Positions 20,534 to 29,006 of a stretch of 64,000 bases of DNA are shown here, one piece after another. A program made the translations under genes and the position numbers. Every line of letters begins with the position of its first letter. The first letter of the stretch is position 1. The notes beneath the pieces were generated by a model. It was not told the DNA's origin. It saw nothing but the letters and a program-made list of their open reading frames with translations, and ran no database searches. Source of the DNA: Ignatzschineria larvae DSM 13226 (GTDB taxonomy: Bacteria > Pseudomonadota > Gammaproteobacteria > Cardiobacteriales > Wohlfahrtiimonadaceae); the NCBI RefSeq assembly GCF_038500265.1, contig NZ_CP150637.1, positions 1,877,501-1,941,500 on the forward strand, in the 5' to 3' direction.

Positions 20534-20570
20534 AAAAAGCCCACTGAACCTGATATTCAGTGGGCTTTAC
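20534..20570 (+). terminator. Intrinsic terminator after brnQ
   Basis: A perfect 13-bp stem, AAAGCCCACTGAA (20536-20548) with 20556-20568, and a 7-base loop. Flanking A and T tracts let it work in both directions, also for the minus-strand gene at 20670. Confidence 0.88.
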
Positions 20571-20669
20571 TCTATCCGTGCAAATATGCGAAAACTGATT
20601 TGTGCTCTATTTTTTACGTGATTATTCTCACTTTACTCTTCTTGTTCTACTAGTTCTCATTCTGAGATT

Positions 20670-22637
20670 CTAATTATAGTAGAGTGATTCATAGATCGGG
20701 AATTGCTCTAAAAATCCGGCAAGTATACCTGACATAAAGATTGAGCTCCCGGTAAAGAGCAACGTGCTCATAATGCTCGTACTCGGATCAGCCCCATAAT
20801 CTAAAGAGAGATAGAGAAATTGATCATTCGCACTCAATTGCAGACCGACCCGAGAAGATTGTGCAAAATCGAATTGATCCGCTCTTGGCATCCGATTCAC
20901 ATCAAATTCAACGCCTAAAACATCCGCACTATTTTGTAAAAACTGTAGATAGTTGTAATACCAATTACGATCACCATTTTTAATATTCATCGTACCGGCA
21001 AAGAGCAGCTCTTGGGGATTAATCCCTTGTGAACGCTCTAACCATTTACCAAACTTCTCATTGCCTAATCGATCCTCTTCCATCACCATCTGTGGCAAGC
21101 GATTTATTCGAATATAATCCCCCTCTTCAGTCCAATAGAAGTGCCAATTGAGATCAAGCGCTCGTACGCCGTAGATATTCGCTACATATTCATTAATGAA
21201 AGGATAGAACGTAAGCGGTGTTAAATCCTCTTTCGGATCTTGACTAATCTTATCGACAAGCAGGGGAATCAGAGGATTTTGCATCACTAAATGGTGCATT
21301 TGACCCTTTTGATCATATTGCACTAAGCCCGCTTCCTTTTGCGTATTTAACCATTGATAAAACTGTTTTTTATCCCGTAAACCAATAATCGCGTGTGGCC
21401 CTAGATCATCATAATAGAACGTCATCGTGGGCCCAAGCGCATTCAGCAGTGGCATTGGATCAAATCCAAGATCCGTAGAAAGTTTCGCCTGTATATTTTG
21501 ATAGAGCGCTTTGGCTTCCGTTTGGAAATCCGCTACCACAGCTTCATCCACTAAATAGGCCGGCATTTGACTTGCAAATGAAGTATAGAGCGCTTTTTCC
21601 ACCATTGCTTGTGTTGGAATCGGTAGAATCACAGCGCCGAGCGGGGCTTCTACTGTCTCAAAGTTAAAGTCATTTTTGCGCTTAGGATCGAGCGCCAACA
21701 GGGTATTCATATTCCCTTTGACGATGATCTTCATCTGCCCTTGTCCCACTTCATTCGTTCCCTCGCCGAGTGCAACGCCCTCAATCTGCTGTAAGAGTTC
21801 CATTACCGCCATATTTCCAATAGGTGCTGATAAAACCCCGGCTTTATTACGAAGATCGAGCCACAAGAAGTTACTCTGCCCCGTTAAATCAATCTGATTT
21901 TCAAAGGTATACATCTCGTGTTCCCGTTGATGTGTGAGTTTTGTAATCTGCGTTTGCATCGCCTCCCAACTAATAGGCGCAACCCCCACCATCACAAAGA
22001 GTCGCTGTTCCTCGGCATCAAAATAGAAACTTGCCTGTTCATAGGTGCCAAAGCCCTGATCATCTAATTGCAAAAGGTCAGGATTAATGGGATTATCCGC
22101 CAATATCTGATTCAATTTTGCCACCGAATCAATTGCCATCGGCACAATAATCAGCCCTTGCGACATTGCCGAGATCGAATGCCCTTTATCAACGACCATC
22201 GCCTCAATCGGACCATTGAGATCGCGATAGAGCCAAGTGGCAATATAGTGAATCATCTCTTGATTATATTGATCTAATGAGAAACCGATCTTCTCTAATT
22301 GCGCTGTCAATAACGCTTGATCACTCAGTACCGCCCGAAATGATTCTAATGCTTTCACGCTCTCCCGATGTTGTAGCGCTTGATCATTGGTACGATTTTT
22401 GGCACTAAAAAAATGCACAACCGGTTGTGCAACTCGCAGATACGCCACCGCATTATCCGGCAATTTATCCCGAAGATAGGCATATTGCCCTACCGATTGA
22501 TCAATCTTCGGCGGTTTTACTTTCGATTTTTCGGCATAGCTCACATTCGCGGTGATTAAACCCACTAAGGTTAAACAGGTCGCCATTGAGGTCATCATGG
22601 CAGGCAGACACTTTCTCAAAATCACTTTTAATTTCAT
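20670..22637 (-). CDS. Large exported protein of unknown function
   Basis: I do not recognise the family. It is 655 aa, with a Sec signal peptide (basic MKLKVILRK, hydrophobic core, likely cleavage after SYA near residue 35) and no later transmembrane helix until a weakly hydrophobic stretch near the C-terminus (STLLFTGSSIFMSGILAGF). The mature part is mixed alpha/beta with no Cys. GAGAG precedes the ATG. Layout resembles DUF3352-like exported proteins, but this is only a loose impression. It stands alone between convergent brnQ and doxX. Confidence 0.7.
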   Translation of the reverse strand: MKLKVILRKCLPAMMTSMATCLTLVGLITANVSYAEKSKVKPPKIDQSVGQYAYLRDKLPDNAVAYLRVAQPVVHFFSAKNRTNDQALQHRESVKALESFRAVLSDQALLTAQLEKIGFSLDQYNQEMIHYIATWLYRDLNGPIEAMVVDKGHSISAMSQGLIIVPMAIDSVAKLNQILADNPINPDLLQLDDQGFGTYEQASFYFDAEEQRLFVMVGVAPISWEAMQTQITKLTHQREHEMYTFENQIDLTGQSNFLWLDLRNKAGVLSAPIGNMAVMELLQQIEGVALGEGTNEVGQGQMKIIVKGNMNTLLALDPKRKNDFNFETVEAPLGAVILPIPTQAMVEKALYTSFASQMPAYLVDEAVVADFQTEAKALYQNIQAKLSTDLGFDPMPLLNALGPTMTFYYDDLGPHAIIGLRDKKQFYQWLNTQKEAGLVQYDQKGQMHHLVMQNPLIPLLVDKISQDPKEDLTPLTFYPFINEYVANIYGVRALDLNWHFYWTEEGDYIRINRLPQMVMEEDRLGNEKFGKWLERSQGINPQELLFAGTMNIKNGDRNWYYNYLQFLQNSADVLGVEFDVNRMPRADQFDFAQSSRVGLQLSANDQFLYLSLDYGADPSTSIMSTLLFTGSSIFMSGILAGFLEQFPIYESLYYN

Positions 22638-22729
22638 ACGGATAATCTCTCACAGAACAATCGTGAGAAGAGCATAGCATATTGCCTATTCTCCTCTCTA
22701 AAAATTTGGGCTTCGCGGCATTTAGATCA

Positions 22730-22767
22730 TAAAAAAGGATAATCATCCCGAAAGATCATTATCCTTT
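22730..22767 (-). terminator. Intrinsic terminator after doxX
   Basis: Stem AAAGGATAAT (22734-22743) with 22758-22767, extended by a further imperfect ATC/GAT pairing. Followed on the minus strand by a run of T residues, it fits the end of the doxX transcript. Confidence 0.8.
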
Positions 22768-22813
22768 ACATCATCCATTTCATTCTCTTTATCTATGGCT
22801 TATTTGGTATAGC

Positions 22814-23233
22814 CTATTTCCGTTCAAGCCAAGCATCAATACTCCACGCGCCGGCACCTTGTACCATTAGGTAGATAAAGCCCCCGGCAATGGCGATATT
22901 TTTCATAAATGAGGTTTCATCTCCTGTACCGCCGTGGAAAATCACTGCCGTTAAGATATTAAATACAATCATAAAGAGCGCTACAAATCGTGTTTGAAAG
23001 CCCACTAAAATTGCCAATCCTCCACCTAACTCTAATAAAATCACGAGCCATAAAAGTCCGCCGGGCAAGCCTTTTGATTCCATATAGCCAAGCGTTCCGG
23101 CATAACCGGCAATTTTGCCCCAACCGGCAATAATAAAGAGGTATGCCATCAATGCTCGACCGGCTAACAGTAGCATTGATTGAAAGACTTGAGGGGATAC
23201 CCAATTTTTGATCCATACATTCGGGTTTAACAT
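22814..23233 (-). CDS. DoxX family membrane protein
   Basis: A 139-aa protein with four hydrophobic helices and DoxX signatures (LLAGRALMAYLFIIAGWGKIAGY, LLELGGGLAILVGFQTRFVAL, IFHGGTGDETSFMKNIAIAGG). DoxX proteins are inner-membrane subunits or relatives linked to redox or thiol stress in several bacteria; the exact role is unclear. A strong AAGGAGAG precedes the ATG. It is divergent from a LysR regulator, a common arrangement for DoxX genes. Confidence 0.9.
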   Translation of the reverse strand: MLNPNVWIKNWVSPQVFQSMLLLAGRALMAYLFIIAGWGKIAGYAGTLGYMESKGLPGGLLWLVILLELGGGLAILVGFQTRFVALFMIVFNILTAVIFHGGTGDETSFMKNIAIAGGFIYLMVQGAGAWSIDAWLERK

Positions 23234-23478
23234 TTTTCTCTCCTTAGAAAATAAGTGAATCGTAAGATATGTCCATAATATTTATTCGTAATATTACTGA
23301 GTACTTTTGCCCTCTCTCACTATTAAATAGATGATTGCTGTCAGGTCATCACACTCACTAAAAATAACTAAGCGCTATCATAAGGAAAAGCAAAGCGTGC
23401 TAATATAGCCCAATAGAAAATCATTATTGCCTGAAAAGCAATAATCCTCTGACCCAATTGCTGATTTCGAGAGAATCT

Positions 23479-24423
23479 ATGCCTGCCCATACTTTCAAAA
23501 AAATTGATCTCGAAGATATTCAAGTCTTCTGCCTGACCGCTGAATGCCAAAGTTTTACTGAAGCCTCTATTCTGATTGGCACAACGCCATCGGCCATTAG
23601 TAAAGCCATTGCTCGCCTTGAGAAAAAGCTCTCTCTGAAGCTCTTTGAACGCTCTACGCGCGCAATGCGGTTGACAGAAGAGGGGGCTAGTTATTATGCG
23701 GTGTGTAAAGAAGCCCTTGCGGATATTCAGGATATTGAAAATCAATTAGCAATGGACGGCAAACCTCGCGGAACGCTCCGTATTAGTGCGCCGGATAGTT
23801 ATGGAATGACCGTCCTCATCCCGCAAATTGCCCCATTTATTGAAGCGCATCGACAAGCCCTGAAAGTAGAAATTGCCCTCGGTAATCACTTTGTCAATTT
23901 CACCCGCGAATCTGTCGATATTGCCGTTAGAATTGGGGAATTAGAGGAAGCGCGCGTAGTTGCGAAATATCTTCACACTGCCCAATTTAAATTGGTCGCC
24001 TCACCAGATTACATTGCGCAATTTGGCACACCACAAACCATTGCCGATCTTCAGCAACATCAATGTATCGGAATTCACTTCCCTGATCGAGGCTCCGTTA
24101 TTCCTTGGGAATTTGGGGAAAAGAGCGAGCGATTCCCGCTACAATTTGCCATCACTCACAGTCACTCAATGGGGGCACTCGCCCACGCTGTTGCCGGTCT
24201 TGGCATTGTCAGATTACTCGATTATTCAGTACAAGCAGACATAGAGAAAGGCAACGTTATCGAAATTCTCCCCGGCACTGCACCGCCGGCAATGAAAGTA
24301 CACCTTGTCTATCCTAGCAGTCGTTATATCCCGGCGAAAACCCGTCTCTTTATCGACTATTTTATGGACTCCATTCTTCCGAATGTGGCAAAACAGAATC
24401 GGGATATTGATTATTTTATTTAA
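23479..24423 (+). CDS. LysR-family transcriptional regulator
   Basis: An N-terminal winged helix-turn-helix (about residues 8-65, IDLEDIQVFCLTAECQSFTE to LFERSTRAMRLTEEG) and a LysR substrate-binding domain to the end. The ATG at 23479 with upstream GAGAGA is preferred; an in-frame TTG at 23458 would add seven residues. Length is 314 aa. It probably controls the divergent doxX through the 245-bp shared gap, and its own expression; the effector is unknown. Confidence 0.9.
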   Translation: MPAHTFKKIDLEDIQVFCLTAECQSFTEASILIGTTPSAISKAIARLEKKLSLKLFERSTRAMRLTEEGASYYAVCKEALADIQDIENQLAMDGKPRGTLRISAPDSYGMTVLIPQIAPFIEAHRQALKVEIALGNHFVNFTRESVDIAVRIGELEEARVVAKYLHTAQFKLVASPDYIAQFGTPQTIADLQQHQCIGIHFPDRGSVIPWEFGEKSERFPLQFAITHSHSMGALAHAVAGLGIVRLLDYSVQADIEKGNVIEILPGTAPPAMKVHLVYPSSRYIPAKTRLFIDYFMDSILPNVAKQNRDIDYFI

Positions 24424-24458
24424 TCGAGCATTAGATTGAATGTAGAACGACTAAGACA

Positions 24459-25322
24459 ATTTATCCCATCGCCGGAGCGAATATCCCGCTCTTATCACAA
24501 TCCCGCGCCGGCAATTGTGGCAACTTCAATGTTGGAAATGGATAATCGATCTCTGACAGTTGCATAAATGAGATTTGTCGAGAGGCTTTGAGCTTCTCAT
24601 CTGCAGGCGCTCGCGCTTTCTGGTCACACGATCATTCCCTCCCGCCGAGAATTAGATTTAAGAAGTATAAAAATTTCTGATATTTTTCCCACATCTACAG
24701 AAACAAACTATCTTTATGATATAAGACGATTCATCCCATCGCCGGAGCGAAATATCCCGCTCTTATCACAATCCCGCGCCGGCAGTTGTGGCGTTATCTC
24801 GCCGGAATAAAATATCCCGTCCTCACAATAATCTCACCTGGCAGTTGTTGCAACTTCAATGTTGGAAATGGATAATCGATCTCTGACAGTTGCATAAATG
24901 AGATTTGTCGAGAGGCTTTGAGCTTCTCACCTGCGGGCGCTCACTCTGTCTGGTCACACGATCATTCCCTCCCGCCGAGAATTAGATTTAAGAAGTATAA
25001 AAATTTCTGATATTTTTCCCACATCTACAGAAACAAACTATCTTTATGATATAAGAAGATTTATCCCATCGCCGGAGCGAAATATCCCGCTCTTATCACA
25101 ATCCCGCGCCGGCAGTTGTGACGTTATCTCGCCGGAATAAAATATCCCGTCCTCACAATAATCCTGCGCCGGCAATTGTGGCAACTTCAATGTTAGAAAT
25201 GGATAATCGATCTCTGACAGTTGCATAAATGAGATTTGTCGAGAGGCTTTGAGCTTCTCATCTGCGGGCGCTCGCGCTTTCTGGTCGCACGATCATTCCC
25301 TCCCGCCGAGAATTAGATTTAA
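24459..25322 (+). repeat. Family-B composite repeat array, three units
   Basis: Three tandem copies begin at 24463, 24733 and 25063 (each ATCCCATCGCCGG). Each unit has a first hairpin module (CGCCGG through CGCGCCGGCA), a spacer ending in TTGCATAAATGAGATTTGTC, and a second module from CTGCGGGCGCTC (CTGCAGGCGCTC in the first unit) to CCCTCCCGCCGAG. Units 2 and 3 carry an extra internal copy of the first module (CTCGCCGGAATAAAATATCC), explaining periods of 270 and 330 bp. No protein is encoded. It fills the gap between lysR and the Fe-S dehydrogenase. Confidence 0.9.
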
Positions 25323-25330
25323 GAAGTATA

Positions 25331-25362
25331 AAAAAAGATCTACTGTTTAATCAGTAGATCTT
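25331..25362 (-). terminator. Intrinsic terminator after the FAD/Fe-S dehydrogenase
   Basis: Perfect 11-bp stem AAGATCTACTG (25335-25345) with 25352-25362 and a 6-base loop. The minus-strand T-run is TTTTTTT. It directly abuts the family-B array. Confidence 0.9.
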
Positions 25363-25401
25363 ATCTCAAATGCACTTTGTTGAATGAATCCCTATATGAG
25401 T

Positions 25402-28269
25402 CTACAGCGCACAACGATCTAATAACGCTTCGATACTCTTGAAAGAGAGCCCGGTATGACTTGTTAAACCAATTTGACAGGTTTTACTCATTGATGCGCC
25501 GATATCAAACTGCTCTACAGCATCTGCCGGTAAGCGCTTCAAACTATTTTCATTAATCTCCGGCACGGTAAAACCTTTCGCGCCGGCAAAACCGCAACAT
25601 TCGATATTAGTCAGTACGACTTCATTGGCACAGGCGTTGGCTAGCTTGAGTAGATCTTGACTACCGCCGGCTTTGGCAACGCTACAAGGTGTGTGAAGCA
25701 GTAAACGGTCGAGCTTCTCCTCAATCGTTAATCTCGGCAACACTTCTTTTACCAAAAATTCTGTCGGACGATAGAGAATAATCCGCTCATCAATTAAGCC
25801 TGCTTTCTGCCAATCGTGAACTTGTAACGCACAAGGCGCATTATCCACATACACCGGGATTTCACCATAACGGGTTGCGGTTAATAAGGCTTGATTGAGC
25901 TTCTCCGCCATCGATTTTGCTTCTCTATTCGCCTTTGCCGAAGTAAAGGGTTGCCCACAACAGAGTCCCCCTAAATGATCCGGAAAAAATGGGGTAAAAC
26001 CGGCTTTCTGCAATAGGCTAATAACGTGATCAAAGGTATTCTCTTTGCCTGCTTTTGCCGGAGAGTCGATACTGCCTTTCCCCTGTAACTCCTGCAAATT
26101 TCGATTCACACAAGTGGAAAAATAGACCACTGAATTTTCAATCTTACTCGGCACCGGTAATATCGGCACTTCGCTCGCTACTTTCGGCATCATTGTTGGA
26201 ATAACAGGAATGCCTAAGAAGGTATTGTGTAATTGACTGCTCCAACGATGCGCTTTATCCACACCGAAACTTTGCACCCGATTGAGCGCAAAACGAGAAA
26301 ATTTCTCTGCTTTGCCAAAATGATTGCCGGAAAACCGCACTAGACTTCCGCGATTTTTAGGGCGCAATGATTTGATAAATGCACCGGTATTAATCCCCAC
26401 AGGACAGCGCTGACCACACATGCCTGTTTCGGCACAGGTTTCAATCCCTGCATATTGATAGGTGCGATTGAGCTTGGCAAAGAGCTCTCCACTCTCTCCG
26501 CTTCTTGGCAACATCTGCATATTGCGATGAAGTGCAATTCTCTGTCTCGGCGTTAAAGATAAACCATCTGACGGGCACGCCGGTTCACAAAACCCGCACT
26601 CAATACAATCTTGGATCAGCTTATCCGCGGCGGGAATCGATTTAAAAGAGGTGATATGAAGCGCTTTATTATCGGTAATAATCACATCAGGATTGAGGAT
26701 ATTATCCGGATCAAAGAGCGCTTTAATATCCCGCATTACCCCATAGATCTCACTGCCCCATTCTGTCTCCACAAAAGGCGCAATATTTCGCCCGGTTCCG
26801 TGCTCCCCTTTAAGAGAACCACCATATTTCACCGCCACCACTTCGGCGAGCTCATCCATAAAACGGTCAAATTGCTTCACCTTTTTCTTTGAAGTCATCT
26901 CCGGCGCTAAGATAAAGTGTAGATTCCCCTCCAGTGCATGCCCCATAATGGTGGCTTCAGGGAATTTATGCTTCTCAAAGAGCGCCGTTAGCGCCTGAAC
27001 ACCCTCAACGAGATGTTCCATCGGGAAGACCACATCTTCAGGAATCACGTGCGCGCCACTTTTGCGCCCTTTCGCCACAATCGGCAACAATCCTTTTCGA
27101 GTATTCCAATATTGTGTCGTAATGGCGGTATCGGTCTGAAATCCGGTATATTCTACGATCTTAAAATCGGCAAAGACGGATTCTATCTCTTTGATCTTCT
27201 GCGTTAAATCTGCTTCCGATTGCCCCATTGTTTCAATCAAAAGACAGGCGCTATCCCGATCAAGCGGACGATAGAAGAAGCTCGGTAAGTCCGCAATCGC
27301 CTCCCCAACAAGATGAAGCGTTCGTCCATCAAAGAGCTCAACCGCTTCCACTGGCGCACGTTCACGCAATGCTTTCACCGTTTCACAACATTCCCGAAGC
27401 GAGGTGAAATAGATAAATGCCGACGCTTTATGCCGATATTCCGGCACAGTGTGATAGACCACTTCGCTCACAAACCCCAGCGTTCCCTCTGAACCGACAA
27501 TAAGATGCTTTAAAATCTCAATCGGATCTTCAAAATCGATCAAGGCATTGACGCCATAACCGGTAGTATTTTTCAGGCGATATTTAGTGGCGACTTTCTC
27601 TTTCAAAAGCGGATTCATCATAATCCGTGCCCGTAAGGCAAGAAGCTGATCTAGAAAGTGTGCATACTTCTCTCGAAACTCAGCTACACTCTCTCTATCC
27701 CTTGTATCTAAAACACAACCATCAAAGAGCACTAAGCGAATATCGGCAATGGTATGATAACTATTATTCTTCGTACCACAGCACATTCCGCTACTGTTAT
27801 TGGCCACAATACCGCCGATACGCGCCACATTAATAGACGCAGGATCAGGCCCAATTTTACGCTGATAGGGTAATAAGGCTTGATTCACCTGTGCGCCAAT
27901 GACCATTGGGCCGACCGTCACTTTTTCGCCTTTCTCAGTGATTTCAAGCTTGGTGAATCCTTGCCCTAATAGTACTAGCACCGATTGGCTTGAAGTTTGT
28001 CCTGAGAGCGATGTCCCCGATGCTCTAAAGGTGAGTGCCACGCCACATTCCCGCGCGATGGGCATTATTGCCATCATCTCTGCCTCATTCTCTACGCGAA
28101 TGACCACTTGAGGAATATAGCGATAGAGACTCGCATCCGTTCCGTAAGCAAAGCGGTAGAAATAATCAGTATAGACCCGCGATTCTCCTAAAATAGCCCG
28201 AGCTTTCTCGGCAAAGGCTTCGTGCGCACTATCGAGCGCCTCTTCTCTCATATAAATATTCTTCTCCAT
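25402..28269 (-). CDS. FAD- and Fe-S-binding oxidoreductase, D-lactate dehydrogenase (Dld-II) type
   Basis: A 955-aa fusion of a GlcD-like FAD domain (about residues 20-530; FRASGTSLSGQ, GEHGTGRNIAPFVETEWG), a ferredoxin-like segment with two cluster motifs (CIECGFCEPACP and CAETGMCGQRCP) and a GlpC-like Cys-rich end (CCGQPF, CCGFAGAKGF). This layout and size match Dld-II type D-lactate dehydrogenases; related 2-hydroxyacid dehydrogenases such as YdiJ share it, so the substrate is not certain. It probably feeds electrons from D-lactate into respiration. Two Met starts (28269, 28251) are possible. Confidence 0.85.
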   Translation of the reverse strand: MEKNIYMREEALDSAHEAFAEKARAILGESRVYTDYFYRFAYGTDASLYRYIPQVVIRVENEAEMMAIMPIARECGVALTFRASGTSLSGQTSSQSVLVLLGQGFTKLEITEKGEKVTVGPMVIGAQVNQALLPYQRKIGPDPASINVARIGGIVANNSSGMCCGTKNNSYHTIADIRLVLFDGCVLDTRDRESVAEFREKYAHFLDQLLALRARIMMNPLLKEKVATKYRLKNTTGYGVNALIDFEDPIEILKHLIVGSEGTLGFVSEVVYHTVPEYRHKASAFIYFTSLRECCETVKALRERAPVEAVELFDGRTLHLVGEAIADLPSFFYRPLDRDSACLLIETMGQSEADLTQKIKEIESVFADFKIVEYTGFQTDTAITTQYWNTRKGLLPIVAKGRKSGAHVIPEDVVFPMEHLVEGVQALTALFEKHKFPEATIMGHALEGNLHFILAPEMTSKKKVKQFDRFMDELAEVVAVKYGGSLKGEHGTGRNIAPFVETEWGSEIYGVMRDIKALFDPDNILNPDVIITDNKALHITSFKSIPAADKLIQDCIECGFCEPACPSDGLSLTPRQRIALHRNMQMLPRSGESGELFAKLNRTYQYAGIETCAETGMCGQRCPVGINTGAFIKSLRPKNRGSLVRFSGNHFGKAEKFSRFALNRVQSFGVDKAHRWSSQLHNTFLGIPVIPTMMPKVASEVPILPVPSKIENSVVYFSTCVNRNLQELQGKGSIDSPAKAGKENTFDHVISLLQKAGFTPFFPDHLGGLCCGQPFTSAKANREAKSMAEKLNQALLTATRYGEIPVYVDNAPCALQVHDWQKAGLIDERIILYRPTEFLVKEVLPRLTIEEKLDRLLLHTPCSVAKAGGSQDLLKLANACANEVVLTNIECCGFAGAKGFTVPEINENSLKRLPADAVEQFDIGASMSKTCQIGLTSHTGLSFKSIEALLDRCAL

Positions 28270-28712
28270 TACAACTCTCTTTCTTCTCTCTTTTTTTCTT
28301 ATTATGGGTGGTTATGAATACCGATTCCAAAGCGCTCCATTTCTACTCTATCCTTCTGAAGCGCTGAATGGGTCATCTATTTTCTTAACGTGAAAGCAAC
28401 AAGGATCTATCAATATATCTCACTATATTATTGTGTTCATTATTGAATATCACTATAAATACAACCATTGATGTATCAATATATTAGAAATAACTATTTA
28501 AATAAATGACTATTTAAATAAATGGCTGATTGAATAAATAATATTAAATCGGAATATTTAAAAAAATGATCCCTCTCCACACATTTGGACACACAAGTAC
28601 TATAGTTAATGGTAGTACAAATCATTGTATTGCTAATATAGCGTTAAGATAGCATCAATACCTATAGCGCTGATGAATCACTATCCCTACTTATCCCAAG
28701 AATATAAACCGT

Positions 28713-28733
28713 TTACCCACAAAGTTATCCACA
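28713..28733 (+). promoter_or_regulatory. Pair of DnaA-box-like sites
   Basis: TTATCCACA (28725-28733) matches the DnaA consensus exactly, and TTACCCACA (28713-28721) differs by one base. They lie about 275 bp upstream of lon. They may link the region to DnaA binding, or be chance. Confidence 0.4.
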
Positions 28734-28855
28734 GGATGATTGTCTCTAAAATCTATGATCTATTCTCGATGAGTAGAATCGCCGACTATTATAGAACCTT
28801 TATGCCCCAAAGGATTGTGAAATATTGAAATATCTTTCGATAAATTCACAGAGAA

Positions 28856-28882
28856 GTTGATTTTAGAGAATTAATCCCCATT
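28856..28882 (+). promoter_or_regulatory. Possible sigma-32 promoter of lon
   Basis: GTTGATT (28856-28862), a 13-bp spacer and CCCCATT (28876-28882) resemble the heat-shock pattern CTTGAAA and CCCCATNT. The -35 has mismatches. Lon is a known sigma-32 target in enterics, which supports the guess. Confidence 0.35.
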
Positions 28883-29006
28883 GTCGATAGCAGTTTAGTA
28901 ATAATTCACTTACATTGTAGGTTTGCCTCACAATAATGAGATTTGAATCTCCCTTAGGCATCAAAGATTCCCTACAATCGTAGCAAAGAACAGATGAAGG
29001 AACTTT

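Larger units (their letters stand above)
28270..29006. other. 737-bp gap upstream of lon
   Basis: No gene is seen. The divergent region is AT-rich and contains a 16-bp tandem repeat at 28494-28525 (CTATTTAAATAAATGA then CTATTTAAATAAATGG), a consensus DnaA box TTATCCACA at 28725-28733 with a one-off TTACCCACA at 28713-28721, and a heat-shock-like promoter near 28856. Too few boxes are visible to call an origin. Confidence 0.6.

Noticed and set aside
22501-22746. 81-aa minus-strand ORF overlapping the start of the orphan exported gene
   Set aside because: Out-of-frame shadow of the signal-peptide region, with no SD or signal of its own.
25044-25226. 60-aa minus-strand ORF with internal repeats (PAQDY/PARDC)
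   Set aside because: It lies within the family-B array, and its repeats simply mirror the DNA repeat. No SD or homologue.
24459-25322. Possible CRISPR array because of evenly spaced repeats
   Set aside because: Units are 230-330 bp with long internal similarity, not 25-40 bp repeats with unique spacers, and no cas gene is present.
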